Source: Robiginitomaculum sp. (GTDB taxonomy: Bacteria > Pseudomonadota > Alphaproteobacteria > Caulobacterales > Maricaulaceae). Taken from it: a stretch of DNA of 64,000 nucleotides. Made by a program: the position numbers and the translations under genes. The notes under the pieces were generated by a model. The model had not been told where the DNA came from. It saw nothing but the letters and a program-made list of their open reading frames with translations, and did not search any database. The stretch lies in assembly GCA_030949705.1 (NCBI GenBank), contig JAUZSF010000018.1, positions 87,273-151,272 of the forward strand, in the 5' to 3' direction. This document shows, piece after piece, positions 1 to 9,534 of the stretch. The first letter of the stretch is position 1. Every line of letters begins with the position of its first letter.

Positions 1-2
1 TG

Positions 3-1829
3 CAAGGCACCCCTTGTGAGATTGTTTATAACGAACAGCGCCCTTACGAGGTTAACGAGGAAGTGGTTGCGTGTTTTCCCGATGACAAGGATCTGGAAGT
101 GCTGGGCCTGTGTGCCTATGCCGGCGTTCCGCTGATTGATGAAAACCAGAAATGCATTGGCCTGATCGCGGCCATGTGGAAAACGCCGCAACAGGATCTG
201 GGCCTTAAAACCAAGGCGTTGGAATATTTCGCTCCTCTGTTGACCGTCAATATGATGCAACTGGAAGCCCAGGCGCGCAATGAACTGGCCGTCGCCGGGG
301 CGGCCTCCGGGGCCTGGTACACCGATTTTGAAGAAGATGTTGAATACTTCTCTCAGGCCGCCCGGCGAATTATGGGCCATCCGGATATGCCGGAAAAGGC
401 ACCGCGCAACAGTGCCTACAAAACCCTGCAACCCAACGACCGGCGGATCATTGCAGAAGCGTTCGAAGCCTATCGGCGCGGCGAAGCCCCCTATGATGTA
501 AACTTTCGGGTATATCCTCCCCATGGTGATCCGCGCTGGTTACGTATGACCGGCAAAGCCCAGTACAATGCCAATGGACACATGACCGCCATTGCCGGCG
601 ATATCACCGATATATCAGAATTGGTCGATGCGAAACGAGCCGCCGAAGCGGCCTCGATCGCCAAGAGCGACTTTCTGGCCACCATGAGCCATGAAATCCG
701 TACCCCCATGAACGGGGTGCTGAGCATGGCAAGTATTCTGGCCAAGGCGGACATTCCGGAAGAGAACAAGCGTCAGGCCGAGGTCATCCGCAAATCCGGG
801 GAAGCCATGATGGTAATCCTCAATGATGTTCTGGACCTGAGCAAGATCGAAGCGGGCAAGCTGGAACTTGAAGAACGGCCCTTTTCACCGCGCGAAGTGG
901 TCGAGGACGTGGCCATGCTCTGGCAAGACACCATCAAGCAAAAAGGCATTGCATTTTCGCTTGATATTCAAGACCCCATACCGCCCATGGTCATTGGCGA
1001 TGAAACCCGGCTGCGTCAGGTTTTGACAAATCTGGTCTCTAATGCGCTTAAGTTTACGCAAGAGGGCAACATCACCATCGCCCTGCAAAATCTTGGCACC
1101 GGCCAAAACCCGACCCTGAAATTCAGTGTTTCTGATACCGGAATCGGCATCAGCAAAGCCCAACAATTGCGCTTGTTCGAAGCCTTTAACCAGGCCAATA
1201 GCAGCATTGCCCGGCGCTTTGGTGGCACGGGCCTGGGGCTGGCCATCAGCGATAAAATCGTGCGCCTTATGGGTGGACAGTTTGAAATTACGTCCAAACC
1301 ATCCCAAGGCTCGACCTTCAGCTTTACTGTAGTCTTTGAACCCGCCGAACAAGTGACCCCCAAACAAACCTCGTCCTCTGCTGCCAAAACCAATGATGCC
1401 CAGACCACGATGCAGGCTGAGCGCACCATCCTGATTGCCGAAGACAATGAAATCAACCAATCGGTCCTGAAGGCATTTTTATCGCGCCTGCCGGTTGCCC
1501 TCACCTTTGTGGATAATGGTGCCAAAGCAGTGGAACTGGCCCAGGCACAGGCCTTTGACATTATTCTGATGGATGTACAAATGCCCATTCTGGATGGTAT
1601 TGGGGCCACCAGGAAAATCCGTGCCGGTAATGGTCCTTGCCGTCACGCCCCGATCATTGCCTTGACCGCCAATGCCATGCCGGGCGATCGCCAGCGCTAT
1701 ATGGACCTGGGCATGACCGGTTATGTGTCCAAACCCATCGACCCGGCGGCCCTTTATGAGGCGATCAAGACGGCAAAGCCTTTGGGCGGTGCCGATACTT
1801 CATTCAAAGACAAGGCCCGCACCGCCTAA
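3..1829 (+). CDS. Hybrid sensor histidine kinase/response regulator (5' end outside window)
   Basis: The reading frame is already open at the first base and continues to a stop at 1829, so the GTG at 63 is internal and the gene starts before the window. About 608 residues are visible. In order they are the end of a GAF-like sensor domain, a PAS domain (roughly nt 300-620), a HisKA dimerisation domain with the phospho-acceptor His in SHEIRTPMNG (codon 690-692), and a HATPase_c domain with N, G1 (DTGIGI) and G2 (GGTGLGL) boxes. A C-terminal receiver domain follows, with EDNEIN and the phospho-Asp in LMDVQMP (codon 1572-1574). This is a two-component phosphorelay kinase. No membrane segment is visible in this part. 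The signal it senses and its output partner cannot be read from here. Confidence 0.93.
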   Translation, partial: QGTPCEIVYNEQRPYEVNEEVVACFPDDKDLEVLGLCAYAGVPLIDENQKCIGLIAAMWKTPQQDLGLKTKALEYFAPLLTVNMMQLEAQARNELAVAGAASGAWYTDFEEDVEYFSQAARRIMGHPDMPEKAPRNSAYKTLQPNDRRIIAEAFEAYRRGEAPYDVNFRVYPPHGDPRWLRMTGKAQYNANGHMTAIAGDITDISELVDAKRAAEAASIAKSDFLATMSHEIRTPMNGVLSMASILAKADIPEENKRQAEVIRKSGEAMMVILNDVLDLSKIEAGKLELEERPFSPREVVEDVAMLWQDTIKQKGIAFSLDIQDPIPPMVIGDETRLRQVLTNLVSNALKFTQEGNITIALQNLGTGQNPTLKFSVSDTGIGISKAQQLRLFEAFNQANSSIARRFGGTGLGLAISDKIVRLMGGQFEITSKPSQGSTFSFTVVFEPAEQVTPKQTSSSAAKTNDAQTTMQAERTILIAEDNEINQSVLKAFLSRLPVALTFVDNGAKAVELAQAQAFDIILMDVQMPILDGIGATRKIRAGNGPCRHAPIIALTANAMPGDRQRYMDLGMTGYVSKPIDPAALYEAIKTAKPLGGADTSFKDKARTA

Positions 1830-1843
1830 GGTCAGAACCTGGG

Positions 1844-3142
1844 TTAGTTCTTGTTTTTATATATTCTTCCGCCCTTCATGACGAAGTCGACGTCCAGCAG
1901 CTCGTTAACATCGTCCAGCGGGCTGGCCCCGACCGCAATCAGGTCTGCATATTTACCGACCTCCAAAGACCCCACCTGATCGGCCATTTGCAGATGTTCC
2001 GAGGCCACAATCGTGGCCGAGCGAATGGCTTCCATCGGGGTGAATCCGGCCTCGACCATCAGGGGAAATTCACGGGCATTATCCCCATGGTGTGACACGC
2101 CGGAATCCGTGCCAAAGGCGATTTTTACGCCGCCCTCATGGGCCATGCGCAGCATTTTGATCATGTGAGGTCCAACTTCCAGTGCCTTTTTGCGCGATGG
2201 CGGCGGTAAAAACCCTTTGGGGTCTTTGGCCATTTCCACCACCGTGGCCCCGGCGAGCAGCGTCGGGATCAGATAGGCATTGTTTTTCTTGAAAAGGCGG
2301 ATGCTTTCCTTGTCCAGATAGGTGCCATGTTCGATAGAATCGATACCGGCGCGCAAAGCGGCATCCACGCCTCCTTTGCCATGGGCATGGGCCGTAACCT
2401 GTCGGCCCATATAGTGCGCGGCCTTGACGATGCTTTGCATTTCATCATCAAAAAACTGTTGTTCCGTGCCCGCCGCGGTATTGGAAAGCACCCCGCCAGT
2501 GGCGGTGATTTTGATCACATCTGCCCCTTTGCGAATGTTCTCTCGCACCGCCCGGCGGCAATCATCGGCTCCATTGCAAATGGACGGACGGTAAAGCGCC
2601 GCGGCGACGGCCTCGGCATAACCATGACGCGGATCCCCATGACCACCCGAGGCGGTGATGATCTGGCCGGCGGCACGAATGCGCGGCCCGGGCAAATCAC
2701 CACGGTTAATGGCATCACGAACCGCAAAGATGGCATCTTCGCCATTGGCCCCCACATCCTGAACGCTGGTAAACCCGGCCATCAAAGTCTTGCGCGCAAA
2801 CTTGGTGGCATTCATGGCCCAATCCGCATCCGAATTGGTCACAGTATCCAGCCGCCCCTTGGGGCCCAGCTCGGAAGTCAGGTGCACATGGCTGTCGATC
2901 AGGCCTGGAAGACAAAATTTATCTTTCAGATCAACAATTTCAGCACCCTTTACGGTGCTGTACCCGTCGCGAAGTTCCAGGATTTTCCCTTCGTGGCTGA
3001 CCAATATGGTGCTGGCCCCGCGCGGGGCCTGGCCGGGTTGGTCCAGCACCGCGCCACATTGCACGGCTTTGGTATGGGCAAGCGCCGACGTGGCCAATCC
3101 CGCCAGCAAGGCGAGCGATAGTGTTGCCGTTTTCATGATCAT
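1844..3142 (-). CDS. Secreted metal-dependent amidohydrolase (imidazolonepropionase/Xaa-Pro dipeptidase-like)
   Basis: 432 residues. An N-terminal signal peptide (hydrophobic stretch then SALA before HTK) indicates export to the periplasm. The amidohydrolase fold is shown by the metal-binding GLIDSHVHL motif, a central ITATGGV lysine strand, HAHGKGG, SIEHGTYLD and a late FGTDSGVSHHGDN aspartate motif. The family includes periplasmic prolidase-type and organophosphatase-type enzymes that cleave Xaa-Pro or Xaa-Arg/Lys dipeptides; the substrate here is not determinable. The start is chosen because GGGGA precedes the first ATG at 7-8 nt spacing. It converges on the upstream kinase with a 14-bp gap and is separate from purD. 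Confidence 0.88.
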   Translation of the reverse strand: MIMKTATLSLALLAGLATSALAHTKAVQCGAVLDQPGQAPRGASTILVSHEGKILELRDGYSTVKGAEIVDLKDKFCLPGLIDSHVHLTSELGPKGRLDTVTNSDADWAMNATKFARKTLMAGFTSVQDVGANGEDAIFAVRDAINRGDLPGPRIRAAGQIITASGGHGDPRHGYAEAVAAALYRPSICNGADDCRRAVRENIRKGADVIKITATGGVLSNTAAGTEQQFFDDEMQSIVKAAHYMGRQVTAHAHGKGGVDAALRAGIDSIEHGTYLDKESIRLFKKNNAYLIPTLLAGATVVEMAKDPKGFLPPPSRKKALEVGPHMIKMLRMAHEGGVKIAFGTDSGVSHHGDNAREFPLMVEAGFTPMEAIRSATIVASEHLQMADQVGSLEVGKYADLIAVGASPLDDVNELLDVDFVMKGGRIYKNKN

Positions 3143-3183
3143 AATCTTTTCCCCTGATGGCTCCAGATGGCCTTTTCCCGGCC

Positions 3184-4455
3184 TTAGGAGTTTAGCTTAG
3201 TGCCAATATCCCGACGATAAAACCCACCGGCAAAATCAATTCGGTCAATTTCCTGATAGGCGGCAGCAACTGCCTCAGGCAGAGTGGGTGCCAACGCGGT
3301 CACGGCCAGCACCCGCCCCCCGGCGGACACCAAATGACCGGCATCATCCAAGGCCGTGCCGGCTTGAAAAATCTGTATATTCCGGTCCTGCCCTGCCTCT
3401 GCCGGCAAGGTTATGGGCAAGTTCTTTTCATAGGCCCCCGGATAGCCCTTTGCCGCCATGATTACCGTGGCGCAGGCGGCCTCGGTCCAGTCCGGCGGTG
3501 ATGCTGCCTCCAACGTACCTGTGGCACAGGCCTGTAAAAGCGGCACCAGATCGCTTTGCAGGCGCATCATCAACACCTGACATTCCGGATCGCCAAAGCG
3601 CACATTATATTCGATCAGACGCGGCCCCGCCTGCCCGATCATCAGACCCGCAAACAACACCCCGCAAAAGGGATGCCCCTCGGCCTGCATGCCCGAAACC
3701 GTGGGCATGATAATCTCGTCCATCACCCGTTTGGTCATGGCCGCATCCATTGATGCCACCGGCGAAAACGCCCCCATGCCGCCGGTATTGGGGCCCTGAT
3801 CCCCATCAAAGGCCCGTTTGTGATCCTGCACCGCCATCAGGGGCATTACGGTTTTTCCATCGCTGAGCGCAAAGAACGATGCCTCCACCCCGTGCATGAA
3901 TTCTTCAATCACCAGGGTTTGCGAGGCCGCGCCAAACTGTCCGCTCAGCATATCGCGGGCCGCCAGTACCGCCTCGGCCATGGTATCGGCGATCACCACG
4001 CCCTTGCCTGCGGCCAGGCCATCGGCTTTGAGCACATAAGGGGCAGTCAGTGTCTGCAAAAACGCTTCGGCCTCTTGGGGCGTTTTGACCACTTTATAAG
4101 CCGCCGTGGGGATGGCATGGCGGGCACAAAACTCTTTGGTGAAAGCTTTGGAACCTTCCAATTGCGCCGCCTTGGCCGAAGGGCCAAACACGAACATGCC
4201 GTGTTCGCGCAATCGGTCTGCCAAACCGGCGGCCAGCGGCACTTCGGGGCCGATCACCACCAGATCCGGACGTTCCTTTTCGGCCAGTGCCATCAGTGCC
4301 GGCACATCTTCGCCATCCACCGGGACGCACCGGCCCAGCTTTGCCAGCCCCGGATTGCCCGGCGCGCTGACAAGTTCATCCACCAGCGGGCTTTGCCGCA
4401 TTTTCCAGCCCAGCGCATGTTCGCGCCCACCACCACCGATCAGCAGAACTTTCAT
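3184..4455 (-). CDS. purD: Phosphoribosylamine-glycine ligase (GARS)
   Basis: 423 residues, the usual family length. The enzyme joins phosphoribosylamine and glycine using ATP, the second step of de novo purine synthesis in the cytoplasm. The N-terminus [18 protein letters not shown] is the standard GARS start. ATP-grasp features follow ([29 protein letters not shown]). The frame stays open 14 codons upstream, but the ATG at 4455 is preceded by GGGAGG at good spacing, so I place the start there. It is divergent from xseA, with about 60 bp between starts. Confidence 0.97.
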   Translation of the reverse strand: MKVLLIGGGGREHALGWKMRQSPLVDELVSAPGNPGLAKLGRCVPVDGEDVPALMALAEKERPDLVVIGPEVPLAAGLADRLREHGMFVFGPSAKAAQLEGSKAFTKEFCARHAIPTAAYKVVKTPQEAEAFLQTLTAPYVLKADGLAAGKGVVIADTMAEAVLAARDMLSGQFGAASQTLVIEEFMHGVEASFFALSDGKTVMPLMAVQDHKRAFDGDQGPNTGGMGAFSPVASMDAAMTKRVMDEIIMPTVSGMQAEGHPFCGVLFAGLMIGQAGPRLIEYNVRFGDPECQVLMMRLQSDLVPLLQACATGTLEAASPPDWTEAACATVIMAAKGYPGAYEKNLPITLPAEAGQDRNIQIFQAGTALDDAGHLVSAGGRVLAVTALAPTLPEAVAAAYQEIDRIDFAGGFYRRDIGTKLNS

Positions 4456-4516
4456 CTGTTTCCTCCCGCCCAGCTTGCGTATACTGGCGACGGCCACCTT
4501 ATTAGGATTCGCGAAC

Positions 4517-5935
4517 GTGTCAGACCCATCTCCATCAAATGCCCATGAATTTACGGTTTCCGAACTGGCTGGGGCGCTAAAGCGTACGGTCGAGGAAAAT
4601 TACGGCCATGTGCGGGTGCGCGGCGAATTGGGCCGAGTAGTCATTGCCCGTTCCGGCCATGTGTATATGGACCTGAAAGACGATCGTGCGGTGATCTCCT
4701 CGATTATCTGGAAAGGCGTGGCCTCGCGCCTGCGCTTTGCCCCCGAAGAAGGGCTGGAAGTGATCGCCGAAGGGCGACTGTCCACCTATCCCGGTCGCTC
4801 GCAATACCAGTTGATCATTGAGAGCATGGAGCCCGCCGGGGCCGGGGCGTTGATGGCGCTGCTCGAAGAACGCCGCAAAAAATTTCAGGCTGAGGGCCTA
4901 TTTGACGAGGCGCGTAAAAAACCCCTGCCGTTTTTGCCAAAAACCATTGGCGTGATCACCTCGCCCACCGGCGCGGTGATTCGCGATATTTTGCACCGCC
5001 TGCGCGACCGCTTTCCCCGTCATGTCCTCTTATGGCCGGTATTGGTACAGGGCGAGGCCGCCGCCGCGCAGATCAGTGCCGCCATTGATGGCTTTAATGC
5101 CCTTGCCCCGGATGGGCCGGTGCCCCGGCCGGACCTGCTGATCGTTGCCCGCGGCGGCGGCTCGATCGAGGATTTATGGGCGTTTAACGAAGAAAACGTG
5201 GTCCGCGCCGCTGCCCGTTCGGATATTCCGCTGATCTCGGCCGTGGGTCATGAAACCGACTGGACGTTGATCGATTATGTTTCTGATCGGCGGGCGCCCA
5301 CCCCCACCGGCGCCGCCGAGATTGCCGTGCCGGTCCGTACTGAATTGCTGGGCACCTTGCAAAGTCACCACACTCGCCTGGGCGGGGCCATGATGCGCCT
5401 GACCGGACGCAAGGAGACCGAGCTGCGCGCCGCCGCCCGGGGCCTGCCGCGCCCTGAAGATTTGCTGGGCGTGCTGTCGCAACGCTTTGATTTTGCCGCC
5501 GAACGGCTGATGCGGGCCTTGCAAAGCGGGCTGGATGCGCGCCGGGAACGACTGACCTCCATTGCCGGCAGATTGCGCCCGCGCGCATTGAGTCAGGATG
5601 TGCAAAGGCGAACCGATGCCCTTAAACGGTTGGGAGATCGGGCGAGAATTGCCTATTCGCGCGGTATTGCCGAGCGCGAACGCCGTCTGGCCAGCGCGGC
5701 GCAGTTATTACGGTCCTTGTCCCACGAAGGGGTGTTGGCGCGCGGCTTTGCCCTGGTGCAGCGCCCGGATGGCACCTTGGTGCGCAAGGGGGCAGAATTA
5801 CAAAACGGCGACGCGGTGCAATTACAATTTGCCGATACCAAACGCGCTGCGCGTATCGAAGATGGCACTAAAAAGCCAGCACCCAAAAAACGAAAAGCCT
5901 CCCCGCCCCCATCCGAGCAAGGGTCTTTATTTTAA
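4517..5935 (+). CDS. xseA: Exodeoxyribonuclease VII large subunit
   Basis: 472 residues with a GTG start. With XseB it forms the nuclease that degrades single-stranded DNA to oligonucleotides. The N-terminal OB-fold ([28 protein letters not shown]) and the catalytic region ([59 protein letters not shown]) are all present. The open frame extends back into the purD region, but family homology begins at the GTG at 4517, with a weak AGGA upstream. The Arg/Lys-rich C-terminus is normal. Its last codon overlaps the convergent DUF2794 gene. The small subunit XseB is not in the window. Confidence 0.96.
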   Translation: MSDPSPSNAHEFTVSELAGALKRTVEENYGHVRVRGELGRVVIARSGHVYMDLKDDRAVISSIIWKGVASRLRFAPEEGLEVIAEGRLSTYPGRSQYQLIIESMEPAGAGALMALLEERRKKFQAEGLFDEARKKPLPFLPKTIGVITSPTGAVIRDILHRLRDRFPRHVLLWPVLVQGEAAAAQISAAIDGFNALAPDGPVPRPDLLIVARGGGSIEDLWAFNEENVVRAAARSDIPLISAVGHETDWTLIDYVSDRRAPTPTGAAEIAVPVRTELLGTLQSHHTRLGGAMMRLTGRKETELRAAARGLPRPEDLLGVLSQRFDFAAERLMRALQSGLDARRERLTSIAGRLRPRALSQDVQRRTDALKRLGDRARIAYSRGIAERERRLASAAQLLRSLSHEGVLARGFALVQRPDGTLVRKGAELQNGDAVQLQFADTKRAARIEDGTKKPAPKKRKASPPPSEQGSLF

Positions 5936-6258
5936 ATCACCCGAAAACGGCGCGTATCGAAAACTTTGAGTACGGCGCGCAAATCCTTGCCGCGTTTTAA
6001 AATCTGATTGCCCGGAGCCAGCACCTGATACTGTCCCTGACGATGCAACAGCGCCGGTATTTTTTCCACCCGATAGAGCGGCATTTCGCTGGCATGGCGG
6101 AATATGGAAAAGACGGCCCGATCCCGCAGTGAATCAATGGCGTAATCACGCCACTCCCCCGCGGCCACCATACGCCCATAAAGCGCCATGATGGCCGTCA
6201 GTTCAGGCCGATCAAAATGAATAGGGGCGGCGGTGATGAGATTCAAACGTATATCCAA
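5932..6258 (-). CDS. DUF2794 domain-containing protein
   Basis: 108 residues recognised as the alphaproteobacterial DUF2794 family. The conserved core includes [38 protein letters not shown] and [12 protein letters not shown]. No function is established for this family. The open frame begins at a TTG at 6258; another TTG at 6246 is possible, and no convincing ribosome-binding site separates the two. The stop overlaps the xseA stop, so the two genes converge tail to tail. Confidence 0.85.
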   Translation of the reverse strand: MDIRLNLITAAPIHFDRPELTAIMALYGRMVAAGEWRDYAIDSLRDRAVFSIFRHASEMPLYRVEKIPALLHRQGQYQVLAPGNQILKRGKDLRAVLKVFDTRRFRVI

Positions 6259-6511
6259 TGCTAAAAACGAATCTTTTTTCTATTATTACAGCGAATTTAG
6301 GCAAAACCACAAAACCGCCACATTTCGAACTTGAACGCGCCCCATCCCGGCACCATCTTGCACTTGTCGGTTCGGCGCAGCAATAACGCCCGCCCTGGTT
6401 TCCAGACAGCCCCCCCCAGCCCCCCCCGGGACAGGCGGCAGCATCGAACCGACCCCTCTTCCCTCATTTTAAGCGCTTGCCTCCTTGGCCGAACTGGCGA
6501 ACCATGTCGCC
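6259..6511. other. Intergenic region with two adjacent C8 tracts
   Basis: Upstream region of the ABC exporter and of the DUF2794 gene. It contains two C8 runs (6410-6417 and 6420-6427) that form a direct 10-bp repeat, AGCCCCCCCC twice. The part next to DUF2794 is AT-rich and could hold its promoter. A 77-codon frame crossing the region has atypical composition and runs into the ABC gene out of frame, so I do not call it a gene. Confidence 0.5.
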
Positions 6512-7202
6512 ATGCTGGAAATACGCAACTTAAAAAAAATCTTTTGCCGGCAACCCGGCGCTAAGAAACATTTCCCTTAGTGCCAAACGCGGCGAGGTGG
6601 TGGCGCTGGTGGGCCGCAACGGGGCCGGCAAATCCACCTTGATGCGCACCATTGCCGGTTGTCTTAATCCCGATGATGGCGAAATTCAGCGGTCCGAACA
6701 ATGCACTATTGGGTATCTGCCCGAAGGCGCGCCGCTATATAAAGAACTAAGCCCGCGCGCCTGCCTTAAATTTGCGCTCAGCGCTCATGGCATTCATGGC
6801 AAAGCCCAACGCCTGCGCATCACAGAAATTCTGCAAAGCCTGGATCTGGAAGATACCGCCGATCTGGTGCTGGGCACGCTATCCAAAGGCTATCAGCGGC
6901 GCGCGGCGCTCGGCATGGCGCTGGCACCGGATCCGCATATTCTGATTTTGGACGAACCCTTTGATGGGTTTGACCCCATTCAAAAACATACCGCCGTCCA
7001 ATTGCTCAAACGCCTGAGCGTCAATAAACTGATCCTGATCAGCACCCATACGCTCAGCGATGCCAAGAGCCTGTGTACGCGCCTGGTGGTGATTGATCAT
7101 GGCCTGATCCGGGCCGATGCCGCCCCAAAAGATATTTTGAAGCAAACGAAAAGCGCCAATCTGGATTCGGCCTTTCGTAAACTGGTGGGCAATACACCAT
7201 GA
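6512..7202 (+). CDS. ABC transporter ATP-binding protein, GldA-like (frameshifted in an A8 run)
   Basis: The ATPase of a GldA/CcmA-type exporter. The N-terminus MLEIRNLKK is in one frame and the rest (SFAGNPALRNISLSAKRGEVVALVGRNGAGKST) in the +1 frame. Removing one A from the A8 run at 6532-6539 joins them into a normal start of about 229 residues. Walker A is GRNGAGKST, a degenerate signature lies near TLSKGYQRR, Walker B is HILILDEPFDGFDP, and the switch His is in ISTHT. The 3' end overlaps the permease gene by ATGA, so the two are translationally coupled. Without correction, translation from 6512 stops after about 22 codons. Possible causes are a sequencing indel, slippage, or a genuine null allele. 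Confidence 0.85.
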
Positions 7203-9526
7203 CCGGATTTTGGGCCGTTTTACGCAAAGACCTTAGGCTGGTACTGGCCCGCCCGGCCATGTTTGTCTTTATCGCCCTTTTCGCCATCAGTGCCGGGGCG
7301 TTGACATTTTATACCGGGCGTTTTTTTGATGCCAACCGCGCGGACCTTAGCCTGTTATTTGCAACCTTTCCCTGGCTGTTTGCCATTTTTGCCCCGGCGC
7401 TGGCCATGGAAACCCTTAGCGCCGAACGCCGGGCCGGTACGGCAGAGCTGTTACATGCTTTGCCCCTGCACCCGCTGGCCATCATTCTGGCCAAATGGCT
7501 GAGCCTGTGGCTGGTCTGTCTGTTTGCCCTTGGCCTGACCATGAGCCTGTGGCTCAGCATCAGCTGGCTGGGCACGCCCGATCACGGGGCAATTATGGCG
7601 GGCTATCTGGGATCAACCTTATTGGCGGGTAGCGCCTGTGCGTTATCACTGGCGGCCTCGGCCCGCACCCATAGCCAGATCATGGCATTTCTGGGTGGCT
7701 TGGTCGCCAATACGCTGGTCACCATTGGCGCCTTGCCATCCCTGCACCGTCTGCCCCAGACTATCTCGCGGGCCTTGGCCGACTTTTCCACACCCGTGCA
7801 TCTGGTGCCGTTCATTCGGGGGGTGATCAGCCTGACCGATGTCATGTTTTTTGTATCGCTGATCGTGTTTGGCCTTTTTTGCGCCTGTGTGCTCTGGAAA
7901 GAGGGGTCTTGGCGTGTGCAAAAAATAGCCGGCGCGGGATTGGCGGTTTTAGTGCTGAATATGGGTTTCTCGGTGCCCGCCTTGCGCGCGGTGCGGCTGG
8001 ATGTAACCGCCGGGCATCTTTACACACTCAGCCCCGCCGCCAGGAAAATTATCCATGACCGGCACGAACCAACCCAGTGGACCTTTTACTATTCGCGGGC
8101 GCTGGCATCAAACTATCCCGAGATTCGCAATTATGGTGCCCAGGTCGAAGAAAGCCTGCGCAGTTTTGCCGATGCCAGTGGTGGCAAAATCCGTCTGCGC
8201 ATTATTGATCCGGGGGTGGATACCCCGCGCGAGGATCAGGCCATGGCCGCCGGTATAAAGGCGCTGCCCACGGATCGCAACCAGCCATTATATTTTGGTC
8301 TGGCCGGAGATAACGGGGCCGTTATTCCCCGGTTTGATCCGCAAAGGGCCGGCAGTCTGGAATATGATCTGGCCCGGGTGCTGGTACAGCAAACCACCAC
8401 AACACCACCAATCGCCCTTTGGGACGGTATCGACCTTGCCGGGCGGGACTGGTTTGTCACCGGGCGCAAGGAAAGCCTGATCTTTCGCCAAATGGCCAAG
8501 CGTTTTCACGTGGACCTTTTGGGCCCGGACTTCGGTCTGGAAGACCTGCAGGATCATATTCTCATGCTGGTGCATCCGCCGGCCCTTGGGCAGGCCCAGG
8601 ATCAGGCCATCAGCGATTTTATCGCCGCCGGTGGCCGGGCTTTGGTGTTTTTGGACCCCTATAGCGAAGCCTCGGCCCGCCCGGCGCTGAACGGTCTGCC
8701 CAAGGCCGGGGCCTATATGGCCTCCACCGCCCCCGGCTTTTTGGTGCCGATGCAACTGGGCTGGTCCAGCACCCGCATTGTCCTTGATCGCGATGCGGCC
8801 ATGCCGGTGGAGCGCAAGGCCAAGGGCATTACCCGCACCCTGCGCCAGCCCGCCTGGCTGGGCATAACCACCAACAATATGGCACCGGACAGCCCCATAA
8901 CCCCCCAATTGCATCGCGGTCTGGTGATGGCCAGCGCCGGCAGATTAAGCACCAATGCCGCGGCGGGCTGGACCCCGCTGATCTTTTCCAGCGCCAACAG
9001 CGCTTTGCTGGATGTCAATGTGTTTGCCACCGACCCGGATCCAGTTACCCTGATGCAGGCACCGGCCGCTACTGGCCAATCCTATTGGCTGGGCGCGGTC
9101 AAGGATGGTGTCATCGTGCTGGGCGATGCCGACATGCTGGACGATGATTTTTACGTGCAAAACGATCCGGTCTTTGGGCCCCGCGCCCAGACCGACAATG
9201 CCAACTTTGTCTTAAACGCCCTCGACTGGCTCACCGGGGCGGACGAGGTGTTGGCCCTGCGCGCCCACCAGCCCGTATCACGCACTTTGACCCGCATTGA
9301 CACGTTACGCACCCAGGCACAGAAGCAATTGCGCAAAGAGGAATTAAGGCTGGGCAATGCCCCCGATAAAGAGGCCCGCCAGACTTTACGCGCTGTGCGA
9401 CAGAAATTTCACCGCCAGATCAAGGCCGTGGAAACTCTGTTGGAAATAACCAATATCTGGCTGGCACCGGCACTGGTACTGCTCTTGGCTGGTTTACTGA
9501 CCTTATGGAGACGGCGACAGTTTTAA
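7199..9526 (+). CDS. Fused ABC-2 permease and GldG-like auxiliary protein
   Basis: 775 residues. The first ~240 form an ABC-2-type membrane domain with about six hydrophobic segments, like GldF/NosY permeases. One further membrane segment follows near residue 245. A large extracytoplasmic domain (LDVTAGHLYTLSPAARKII onward) matches the GldG/'ABC-type transport auxiliary' family, with FYYSRAL and LVHPPALGQAQDQAISDFIAAGGR typical of it. The C-terminus has charged helices and a final membrane anchor (WLAPALVLLLAGLLTLWRRR). In Bacteroidetes GldF and GldG are separate proteins; here they are one polypeptide. The substrate is unknown. It overlaps the ATPase gene by 4 nt. Confidence 0.85.
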   Translation: MTGFWAVLRKDLRLVLARPAMFVFIALFAISAGALTFYTGRFFDANRADLSLLFATFPWLFAIFAPALAMETLSAERRAGTAELLHALPLHPLAIILAKWLSLWLVCLFALGLTMSLWLSISWLGTPDHGAIMAGYLGSTLLAGSACALSLAASARTHSQIMAFLGGLVANTLVTIGALPSLHRLPQTISRALADFSTPVHLVPFIRGVISLTDVMFFVSLIVFGLFCACVLWKEGSWRVQKIAGAGLAVLVLNMGFSVPALRAVRLDVTAGHLYTLSPAARKIIHDRHEPTQWTFYYSRALASNYPEIRNYGAQVEESLRSFADASGGKIRLRIIDPGVDTPREDQAMAAGIKALPTDRNQPLYFGLAGDNGAVIPRFDPQRAGSLEYDLARVLVQQTTTTPPIALWDGIDLAGRDWFVTGRKESLIFRQMAKRFHVDLLGPDFGLEDLQDHILMLVHPPALGQAQDQAISDFIAAGGRALVFLDPYSEASARPALNGLPKAGAYMASTAPGFLVPMQLGWSSTRIVLDRDAAMPVERKAKGITRTLRQPAWLGITTNNMAPDSPITPQLHRGLVMASAGRLSTNAAAGWTPLIFSSANSALLDVNVFATDPDPVTLMQAPAATGQSYWLGAVKDGVIVLGDADMLDDDFYVQNDPVFGPRAQTDNANFVLNALDWLTGADEVLALRAHQPVSRTLTRIDTLRTQAQKQLRKEELRLGNAPDKEARQTLRAVRQKFHRQIKAVETLLEITNIWLAPALVLLLAGLLTLWRRRQF

Positions 9527-9534
9527 GGTCAGAC

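Noticed and set aside
2327..3121. 264-codon open frame antisense to the amidohydrolase gene
   Set aside because: It mirrors a GC-rich coding sequence, has no recognisable family, and the opposite strand encodes a clear enzyme with signal peptide.
6331..6564. 77-codon frame before the ABC exporter
   Set aside because: Pro/Arg-rich, no ribosome-binding site, and it reads through the ATPase start in the wrong frame.
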